DNA of 13,961 nt from JAIRTY01 sp050257395 (GTDB taxonomy: Bacteria; Actinomycetota; Actinomycetes; Streptosporangiales; Streptosporangiaceae). This document shows, piece after piece, positions 1 to 4,969 of this stretch. The notes under the pieces were generated by a model. That model did not search any database and was not told the DNA's origin. It saw only the letters and a program-made list of their open reading frames with translations. Location of the stretch: assembly GCA_050257395.1 (NCBI GenBank), contig JBLMWU010000055.1, forward strand, positions 1-13,961, read 5' to 3'. The first letter of the stretch is position 1. Every line of letters begins with the position of its first letter. Both the position numbers and the translations under genes were made by a program.

Positions 1-31
1 CCGGACGCCGCCATTCAGCGGCCCCCTAGGC

Positions 32-62
32 TTGAGTCTCCTCCGGCGGGAGGCTCCAGGGT
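32..62 (+). promoter_or_regulatory. MerR-type promoter with operator dyad
   Basis: A -35-like TTGAGT (32-37) and a -10-like CAGGGT (57-62) are separated by 19 bp, the long spacer typical of promoters twisted into activity by MerR regulators. An imperfect dyad, GAGTCTCC (34-41) and GGAGGCTC (49-56), matches at 7 of 8 positions and fills the spacer, as MerR operators do. The arrangement suggests autoregulation of the gene that follows. The predicted transcription start falls at about 68-70, on the ATG at 70. This is pattern recognition only; no expression evidence exists here. Confidence 0.6.
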
Positions 63-69
63 GGGGGAC

Positions 70-1005
70 ATGACCGACGGCACCCTCCGGACGATCGGGG
101 AACTGGCCCGGCTGACCGGCATCCCGATCAAGACGATCCGGTTCTGGTCCGATGCCGGGGTGGTGCCGCCGGCCGGCCGCACCCCAGCCGGCTACCGCCT
201 CTACGGACAGGACGCGCTGGCCCGCCTGGGCCTCGTGCGCACCCTGCGCGACCTCGGCATCGGCCTCGCCGCCATCCAGCGGGTGCTGGCGCGCGAGGTC
301 AGCGTCGCCGAGGTGGCGGATGCGCACGCCGACGCCCTGGACCTGCAGATCCGCACCCTGCGGCTGCACCGGGCTGTCCTGCGGGCGGTGGCCAGGCGCG
401 ATTGCCCACCGGAGGAGATGGAACTCATGCACAAGGCAGCCACCCTGACCGCCGTCCAGCGCCGCCGTCTGATCAGCGACTTCATCGCCAGCATGTTCGG
501 CGGCCTGGACGTCAGCCCGGAATTCCTCGCCATGATGCGCGGGGCCATGCCGGACCTGCCCGGCGAGCCCACGGCCGAGCAGCTCGGCGCCTGGGTGGAG
601 CTGGCGGAGCTCACCGGGGACGAGCGGTTCCGGGCCGGCCTGCGGCGCGCGGCCGCCGACCAGACCCAGGCCCTCGCCGAGGGCGGCGAGCCGGACGCCG
701 CGGCCGCCCGCCGGGTCGCGGACCTGGTCCGCGAGCGCGCCGGGGCGGCGCAGCAGGCGGGCGTGAACCCGGCCTCCGCGCAAGCCCGGCCGGTGGTGGA
801 CGAGCTCGCGCAGGCGTACGCGGAGCTGTCCGGCCGCGCGGACGGCCCGGGGTTCCGGGCCTGGCTGGCGGACCGGCTGGAGCTCTCCGGAGACTCCGGC
901 TACGAGCGGTACTGGCAGCTCCTGGCCGTGATCAACGGCTGGCCGGTGCAGCCCAGCATGGCCCCTGCCGCCGGCTGGCTGCTGGCCGCCCTGCGCGCCG
1001 GCTGA
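70..1005 (+). CDS. MerR family transcriptional regulator
   Basis: This is a one-component DNA-binding regulator of 311 residues. Residues 6-75 form a MerR winged helix-turn-helix: TIGELARLTGIPIKTIRFWS, then the wing with the GYRLY signature, then LVRTLRDLGIGLAAIQRVL. The remaining ~235 residues are helical and Ala-rich, with no domain I can name. They are much longer than in short metal sensors, which suggests a small-molecule or multidrug-type effector domain. One Cys (in RRDCPPEEM) is visible, so a metal-thiol site is not supported. I chose ATG 70 because the upstream -10 would start transcription there, giving a leaderless mRNA. The alternative is GTG 61, which has GGGAGG at 48-53 but would lie inside the -10 box. 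The regulated target, apart from itself, is unknown; the downstream gene is convergent. Confidence 0.9.
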   Translation: MTDGTLRTIGELARLTGIPIKTIRFWSDAGVVPPAGRTPAGYRLYGQDALARLGLVRTLRDLGIGLAAIQRVLAREVSVAEVADAHADALDLQIRTLRLHRAVLRAVARRDCPPEEMELMHKAATLTAVQRRRLISDFIASMFGGLDVSPEFLAMMRGAMPDLPGEPTAEQLGAWVELAELTGDERFRAGLRRAAADQTQALAEGGEPDAAAARRVADLVRERAGAAQQAGVNPASAQARPVVDELAQAYAELSGRADGPGFRAWLADRLELSGDSGYERYWQLLAVINGWPVQPSMAPAAGWLLAALRAG

Positions 1006-1012
1006 CGGCCGG

Positions 1013-1057
1013 CCAGGACCCGGCCCGCGGTGCCAGCACCGGCGGGCCGGGTCCTGG
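1013..1057. terminator. Strong hairpin, probable terminator
   Basis: The arms 1013-1028 and 1042-1057 are perfectly complementary over 16 bp (CCAGGACCCGGCCCGC and its reverse complement). The 13-nt loop can itself pair (GGTGC with GCACC). It begins 8 nt after the MerR stop codon. No T-run follows, as is common for GC-rich actinobacterial terminators, and the symmetry lets it act on both strands. Confidence 0.7.
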
Positions 1058-1078
1058 CGGGTCCCAGCAGCGCCCGCC

Positions 1079-1171
1079 GGTCCGGACCAGACCGGTCCAG
1101 ATCAGATGAGTCCGTATCAGACCGGACCGGTCCGGACCAGACCGGTCCGGATCAGATGAGTCCGGATCAGA
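1079..1171. repeat. Two-copy tandem repeat, 50-bp period
   Basis: Copies at 1079-1121 and 1129-1171 are 43 bp long and differ at only two positions. Each contains the elements GGTCCGGACCAGACCGGTCC and GATCAGATGAGTCCG. Between and across the copies lies the perfect palindrome CCGGACCGGTCCGG (1122-1135). The second copy runs over the stop codon (1167-1169) of the leftward membrane-protein gene. The repeat sits between two convergent genes, so a role in transcription termination or mRNA 3' ends is possible but unproven. Confidence 0.75.
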
Positions 1172-2864
1172 GCAGCTGGACCAGCAGGCAGGCCATGCCG
1201 ACACCCATGGCCAGCTGGCAGCAGGCGGCCACCCGGCGGCCCAGCAGCCCGCCGCCGGCTGGCGCCTGGCCATCGGCGCTAGCGCCGGGAGCGGGGGCGC
1301 CGGGAGCCGGGGCGCCCGGAGCTGCGGTGCTGAGAGCCGGGGCGCCCGGAGCTGTGCCAGGTGCTGCGGTGCTGGGAGCCGGGGCGCTGGGAGCCGGCTG
1401 TGCGGCGCCGGGCGCCGGCCGCGGGGCAGCCAGCCGGTCGGTGAGCACGGCCGCACAGCCGGCCAGGGCCGCGGTCAGGATCAGCGCGGCCACCGGGGCA
1501 GGTCCCGCGCCCTGGCCGGTACCCATGGCACCGGCTGCCGCGCCGGCCCGGTCCGGCATGCCCGCCGCGAACATGCAGAGCATGGCCGCGCACGCTACCG
1601 CGTGCGGCAGGTGGTCCAGGGCGGCGTGCCGGCCGGGGCGGGCACGGGCCAGGCCGTGCAGGAACCGCCCGCAGAACCAGGCGGCGCCCAAGCCAGCCAG
1701 CACGATCCAGGCCGCCACCGGCAGCGGCAGCAGCCCCGGCAGCAGCATCCCGGCCATCCCGAGCCCCATCAGCACCTGCATGGCCACGGCGTCCCGGCCG
1801 GCCGCGGGCAGCACCGGCCGCGAGCTGGCCGGGCCGGGGGTGGTGGGGTGCGGGCCGGCACGGTGGCCGGCCGCGGCGTGGCCGGGCACGGCATGACGGC
1901 GGCCGGGCGCGGGATGGCGGAAGGCCGCCCGCCGGGCAGGCCAGTACGCCAGGGCGAGCAGCACCAGCACCGGGCCGGTGCTGGGGTCGGTGCCGGTCCC
2001 GGTGAACACGCCGCCGAAGCCCTGCCCCGCCGCCCACAGCACCAGTGACATCACCACCGCGGCCAGCACCGCCGCCCGCTGGAGCGGCGCCGGCAGCAGC
2101 ACGCCGGCCGCGATCACCGCGAACAGGGCGGCCAGCAGCAGCGAGCCCGGCGGCTGGCGGAGCACCGCCACGGTCGCGGCGGGCGCGTGCGCCGCTGCCA
2201 GCCAGGCCAGGCCGCCCCACAGCAGCAGCCAGACCGCCCTGGCAACGGCCGGGCCCGCGGCCTGCGCGGCGGGGAACGCCGGCCGCCTGCCGGGCCGGTC
2301 CGCCGGCCACAGCAGCACCGCCAGCAGCGCGTAGATGATCACGGCGCCGGGAGCGCCGCTGACCGGGCTCGCGGAGCCGGACAGCAGGCCGCCGAAGCCT
2401 TCACCCAGCCACCACACCGCCACCGCCCAGCCGGCCGATCCGGCCAGGGCGATCTTCACCGTGGGCCGCCAGGCGATGCCGAGGCCCAGCGCGAGCTGAC
2501 AGGCCGCGAACACCCCGTTGGCCGCGGCCGGGTGCTGCCCGATGACGTGGGCGGCCCAGGTGATCGGCACGGCGACCACCGCCGGGTTACCCCGGGCGGA
2601 CTGCGCCAGCATCGCGGAGAAGCCCCGGCCGAACATAAACGACTGAAACTGGAGCGCGGCATCGAGCAGCCACAGGGCGGCCAGGCTGAGCCGCAGCCGG
2701 CGGCGGGCCGCAGGCTCACCGGCCCCCTGACCCGCGGCGGCCGGCCGGATGGCGGGCTGACGGGCGGTGACGTGCCGGGCCCGCGCGGCTCCGTCACAGC
2801 ACAGCGCCAGGGGAGGCTCCTCGATCTCTGAATGCCGCGGGCGGCTGCGCAGGAAATCGCGCAC
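1167..2864 (-). CDS. DoxX-like / DUF5134-like integral membrane protein
   Basis: This is a 565-residue Ala/Leu-rich membrane protein of unknown function. Residues ~56-190 hold several helices resembling actinobacterial DoxX-like proteins (LLDAALQFQSFMFGRGF, then GNPAVVAVPITWAAH). A second, shorter block at ~210-310 repeats the motif: GEGFGGLLSG in the first becomes GQGFGGVFTG in the second. After a His/Pro-rich linker, residues ~357-475 look like DUF5134 (MQVLMGLGMAGMLLPGLLP). A Pro/Ala repeat linker (~480-535) and a last helix follow. I chose GTG 2864 because a TTG at 2906 would lie in a -35 box, and the codons between (TTA, CTT, ATA, AGT) are unlike the rest of the gene. Family names are from recalled resemblance. 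Function and substrate are unknown. Confidence 0.75.
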   Translation of the reverse strand: MRDFLRSRPRHSEIEEPPLALCCDGAARARHVTARQPAIRPAAAGQGAGEPAARRRLRLSLAALWLLDAALQFQSFMFGRGFSAMLAQSARGNPAVVAVPITWAAHVIGQHPAAANGVFAACQLALGLGIAWRPTVKIALAGSAGWAVAVWWLGEGFGGLLSGSASPVSGAPGAVIIYALLAVLLWPADRPGRRPAFPAAQAAGPAVARAVWLLLWGGLAWLAAAHAPAATVAVLRQPPGSLLLAALFAVIAAGVLLPAPLQRAAVLAAVVMSLVLWAAGQGFGGVFTGTGTDPSTGPVLVLLALAYWPARRAAFRHPAPGRRHAVPGHAAAGHRAGPHPTTPGPASSRPVLPAAGRDAVAMQVLMGLGMAGMLLPGLLPLPVAAWIVLAGLGAAWFCGRFLHGLARARPGRHAALDHLPHAVACAAMLCMFAAGMPDRAGAAAGAMGTGQGAGPAPVAALILTAALAGCAAVLTDRLAAPRPAPGAAQPAPSAPAPSTAAPGTAPGAPALSTAAPGAPAPGAPAPGASADGQAPAGGGLLGRRVAACCQLAMGVGMACLLVQLL

Positions 2865-2877
2865 TTCTATCCCACTT

Positions 2878-2906
2878 AAGATAGGGGGATCGAGAAGGCC
2901 GCACAA
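2878..2906 (-). promoter_or_regulatory. Possible sigma-70-type promoter of the membrane-protein gene
   Basis: On the minus strand, TTGTGC (2901-2906) and TATCTT (2878-2883) are separated by exactly 17 bp, in an AT-richer pocket of a very GC-rich region. The expected start of transcription is near 2871, about 7 nt before the chosen GTG at 2864, giving an almost leaderless mRNA. No good Shine-Dalgarno sequence is present, which fits. Confidence 0.45.
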
Positions 2907-3120
2907 GGGTCACTTATAGTCGTGCTGAAAACCTGTAACTACGGCCTGAGCAGGGAGAATCGCCCGCTGGCAGTGGCGGGAGCGGCCCCGCCTAATACCT
3001 GCCGGGCGTATTCACCGATACCGCGGCGGGGCATTCCAGATACCCTCCGCGGGTAATTGTGGCCGGTTTATTCTCTGCCAGCCGCCCCGCGTGCCGGCCC
3101 GGGCGGCCCGGCGGACGTCC

Positions 3121-3155
3121 CGGGCGGAAAGTCTTCCGGGAAAGTTGCTGGCCGC
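3121..3155. repeat. Diverged direct repeat, copy A
   Basis: CGGGCGGAAAGTCTTCC followed by GGGAAAGTTGCTGGCCGC aligns with copy B at 3235-3272, allowing two small gaps (1 and 2 nt). It contains the short dyad GGAA-N4-TTCC. The two copies are the most similar non-coding stretches in the region, which suggests a protein-binding site rather than chance. Confidence 0.55.
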
Positions 3156-3234
3156 TGGGCGGCTGCCGGCGGTGTCCGGCGGTCCAGCGGGCTCCCGGTC
3201 AACTCCGCCTGCGCGTCCGCGGTCGCCGCGAACC

Positions 3235-3272
3235 CGGGCCGGAAAATCTTCTGGCGAAAAGTTGTTGGCCGC
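3235..3272. repeat. Diverged direct repeat, copy B
   Basis: CGGGCCGGAAAATCTTCTGG followed by CGAAAAGTTGTTGGCCGC is the partner of copy A, about 114 bp downstream. The shared ends are CGGGC on the left and TTGGCCGC or CTGGCCGC on the right. It lies about 87 bp before the ATG of the repeat-protein gene, a plausible operator distance. Confidence 0.55.
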
Positions 3273-3345
3273 CCGGCAGGTCGCGGCTCTTACCGGTGAC
3301 AGACCAGTGAACGCCGGTGAGCCACGGCACGCGGGCGGCAACGCG

Positions 3346-3352
3346 AAGGAGG
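3346..3352 (+). promoter_or_regulatory. Perfect Shine-Dalgarno site deciding the start at 3359
   Basis: AAGGAGG lies 6 nt upstream of ATG 3359. It is the best ribosome binding site in the window and is the main reason for calling the low-complexity frame that follows a real gene, rather than one of the overlapping open frames. Confidence 0.8.
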
Positions 3353-3358
3353 ACAGGC

Positions 3359-4024
3359 ATGTCAACGCTGGCAAAGGGACCGGCGATCGCGGCGGGCATG
3401 CTCGCGGTCGCGGCAGCGGGCGTCGCGCTGACGCAGCCCGGCCGCCGGGTGGGCAAGCACCGCCGGCCGCGGGCCGCCCGGTGGCAGGCCTGGCGTGCGG
3501 CCACCACCCGCCTGACATCCGGCGTTCCTGTCTCCGCCCGGGCGGTCCCGGCGAGCGCTGGTTCCGCGGGCGCTGCTTTCGCGGGCGCTGCCGGCGGTGG
3601 GGTCACCGGGGCCGGGACTGGCGGCGCACTGGCCAGGCCGGCGCGGATCGGGGGCAACAGGGGCGCCCCCGGTCCCGCCGGCCACTCCAGCCCGGCCGCG
3701 GCCACCGCACCCAGCCCGGCCGCTGTCGGCACCGAGGCCGGCCCGGCCGCCGCCGTCACCGTGCCGGGGCCGGCGGCTGCCACCGCACCCGGGCCGGCCG
3801 CTGCCACCGCGTCCGGCCCGGCTGCTGCCGTCACCGCGCGCGGGCCGGCGGCTGCCACCGTGCCCGGGCCGGCCGCTGTCACCGTGTCCAGCCCGGCCGC
3901 TGCCGTCACCGCGCGCGGGCCGGCGGCTGCCCATGCGTCCAGCCCGGCTGCTGCCACCGAGTCCAGCCCGGCTGCTGCTGCCACTGCGCCCAGGTCGGGC
4001 GCGGTGGCGGCCGCCGCTGCCTGA
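3359..4024 (+). CDS. Ala/Pro-rich tandem-repeat protein of unknown function
   Basis: The product is 221 residues. Residues 8-25 (AIAAGMLAVAAAGVALTQ) form one hydrophobic segment, a signal peptide or signal anchor. A strongly basic stretch follows (RRVGKHRRPRAARWQAWR). By the positive-inside rule this would keep the C-terminus cytoplasmic, unlike a normal secreted protein. Residues 111-211 are twelve consecutive 8- or 9-residue units of the form (G/S)PAAATAP. A perfect ribosome binding site and GC-rich third positions support expression. No catalytic motif is present. It could be a surface or wall-spanning linker protein, or a membrane-anchored nucleic-acid or envelope spacer. Longer open frames exist on the opposite strand here, but they lack such a start signal. 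Confidence 0.6.
   Translation: MSTLAKGPAIAAGMLAVAAAGVALTQPGRRVGKHRRPRAARWQAWRAATTRLTSGVPVSARAVPASAGSAGAAFAGAAGGGVTGAGTGGALARPARIGGNRGAPGPAGHSSPAAATAPSPAAVGTEAGPAAAVTVPGPAAATAPGPAAATASGPAAAVTARGPAAATVPGPAAVTVSSPAAAVTARGPAAAHASSPAAATESSPAAAATAPRSGAVAAAAA
3689..3991 (+). repeat. In-frame 24/27-bp tandem repeat array, 12 units
   Basis: The 303 bp encode exactly twelve units in this order of length: 8, 9, 9, 8, 8, 9, 8, 8, 9, 8, 8, 9 residues. Each begins SPAA or GPAA. The longest exact duplication is 33 bp (3824-3856 and 3899-3931). This points to expansion by slippage or unequal crossing-over, with all changes kept in frame. Confidence 0.85.
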
Positions 4025-4041
4025 GGGGCCGCGCTGATGCT

Positions 4042-4118
4042 GCCGCCCCGGGCCGCCCCCGGCCCCGGGCGGCCGGTGGCCCGGACCGCGCCCCCTCGCC
4101 CCGGGCGCGGTCCGGGCC
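4042..4118. terminator. Two adjacent hairpins, probable terminator
   Basis: The second hairpin is perfect over 16 bp (arms 4078-4093 and 4103-4118, GGCCCGGACCGCGCCC and its complement, 9-nt loop). Just before it, arms 4042-4054 and 4061-4073 pair at 12 of 13 positions. They start 17 nt after the repeat-protein stop codon and end 56 nt before the lipoprotein start, so the two genes are probably separate transcription units. Confidence 0.65.
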
Positions 4119-4174
4119 CCGAAACCCCTTCCAGCTTCGCTCTCACCCACCACTCCCGCCTTCCGGAGAGCCCG

Positions 4175-4846
4175 ATGCCCGCACGCGTACGCGCCATCCT
4201 CACCAGCCTGCCCGCCCGCTGGCCGCTGCCCGCCCGCCGGGCACTGGCCGCTAGCGGGGCGCTGCCCGCCGGCCGGGCACTGCCCGCCAGCCGGGCGCTG
4301 CTCGCCGGCGGGGCGCTGCTCGCCGGCCTGACCGCCTGTTCGGCGGGCGGCCCGGCAGGCCCCGCCGGGCACGCCGTCCAGCCCGGCACCGGTCACGCGG
4401 GGGCGGCCACGGCCGCCGCCACCGCGGCGGTCACCGCGGTCACCCGGCTCGCGCCCGGCTACCGGCTCGGGAACGGCACCACCTACGACGCCTGGATCAC
4501 CTCCGTCAGCCCCGGCACCCCGGCCCGGGTCCGGATGGAACTGGCCTGGCACTACACGGGCAGGGCCGCGGCCGCCTACGCGAAGGCGCACGGCCTGCCC
4601 AGCCCGGCCGGCGACCATATCGACGTGGACCGGAGGTTCTCCGCGGTGGTGCGTGTCTCGCCCGCGGTCCGGGCCTCGGTTGACCCAGCGGGCGCCGGGC
4701 CGCGGCAGCTCGCCGGGCCCGCGTTTCTCGGCTGGGCCGGGCAGCACCCCGCGATCCGGGTGGCCGGCCGGTACGGCGGCCCGCTGTACGCGGTGACGTT
4801 CCGCGATGACGTGCTCATCTCGGTCAGCCAGGTCTTCGAGCCATGA
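4175..4846 (+). CDS. Predicted secreted lipoprotein of unknown function
   Basis: The product is 223 residues. The first 54 residues form an unusually long, repetitive signal peptide ending in the lipobox LTAC, so Cys55 (4337-4339) is the predicted lipid-modified residue and the mature protein sits on the outer face of the membrane. An Ala/Gly-rich spacer follows, then a ~130-residue globular domain (from GYRLGNGTTYDAWITSV to VFEP). This has a mixed beta/alpha look and the segment HYTGRAAAAYAKAHGLPSP, reminiscent of small actinobacterial secreted proteins, though I cannot name a family. I chose ATG 4175 because it has CGGAGAG just upstream; an open frame extends back to 4037 but runs through the hairpins. 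Downstream, 124 nt away, is a membrane-anchored sigma factor in the same direction; any functional link is speculation. Confidence 0.75.
   Translation: MPARVRAILTSLPARWPLPARRALAASGALPAGRALPASRALLAGGALLAGLTACSAGGPAGPAGHAVQPGTGHAGAATAAATAAVTAVTRLAPGYRLGNGTTYDAWITSVSPGTPARVRMELAWHYTGRAAAAYAKAHGLPSPAGDHIDVDRRFSAVVRVSPAVRASVDPAGAGPRQLAGPAFLGWAGQHPAIRVAGRYGGPLYAVTFRDDVLISVSQVFEP
4214..4321 (+). repeat. 18-bp tandem repeat inside the signal peptide
   Basis: Six in-frame 18-bp units encode ARWPLP, ARRALA, ASGALP, AGRALP, ASRALL and AGGALL, followed by the lipobox AGLTAC. The hexapeptide pattern A-x-x-A-L-x grows more hydrophobic toward the cleavage site, so the signal peptide appears to have been built or lengthened by unit duplication. 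Confidence 0.8.
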
Positions 4847-4884
4847 CCGGGCCGCCGCGGGGGCGCTGCCCGGCCGGCTGGGCG

Positions 4885-4911
4885 ACATTTACGTCACTAT
4901 CTGGCAAATGT
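4885..4911. promoter_or_regulatory. Inverted repeat upstream of the sigma-factor gene
   Basis: ACATTT (4885-4890) and AAATGT (4906-4911) are perfect inverted arms 15 bp apart, in a conspicuous AT-rich island. They end 58 bp before the sigma-factor ATG. This may be an operator or part of the promoter. No clear -35/-10 pair could be fixed. Confidence 0.35.
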
Positions 4912-4969
4912 GCCCAGGATCATCCGACCTGGGGCAGCGCACTGCCGTCCGGCGCTCTACGGTGAGCGC

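Larger units (their letters stand above)
2907..3358. other. Long intergenic region upstream of the repeat protein
   Basis: These 452 bases hold no convincing gene. The short open frames on both strands lack ribosome binding sites, homology or a consistent codon pattern. The left half (to ~3070) is comparatively AT-rich and probably promoter-bearing for the divergent genes. The right half contains a duplicated ~36-bp element. A leader then follows with two CCGGTGA motifs (3293-3299, 3315-3321) and ends in a perfect AAGGAGG. The 3280-3345 stretch has the look of a structured 5' leader, but I could not assign it to a known riboswitch. Confidence 0.5.

Noticed and set aside
1079..1171. Insertion-sequence ends or attachment site
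   Set aside because: The copies are direct and only 50 bp apart, and no transposase or integrase is present.
1279..2310. Long leftward open frame of 343 codons
   Set aside because: It lies inside the DoxX-like/DUF5134-like gene in another frame, is rich in Arg/Gly/Pro without domains, and is the usual result of high GC content.
3689..3991. CRISPR array
   Set aside because: The repeats are contiguous 24/27-bp in-frame coding units with no unique spacers and no cas genes.
3362..4888. Leftward open frame of 508 codons across the repeat protein and lipoprotein
   Set aside because: It has no ribosome binding site and low-complexity composition, and it contradicts the strong AAGGAGG start and lipobox on the plus strand.
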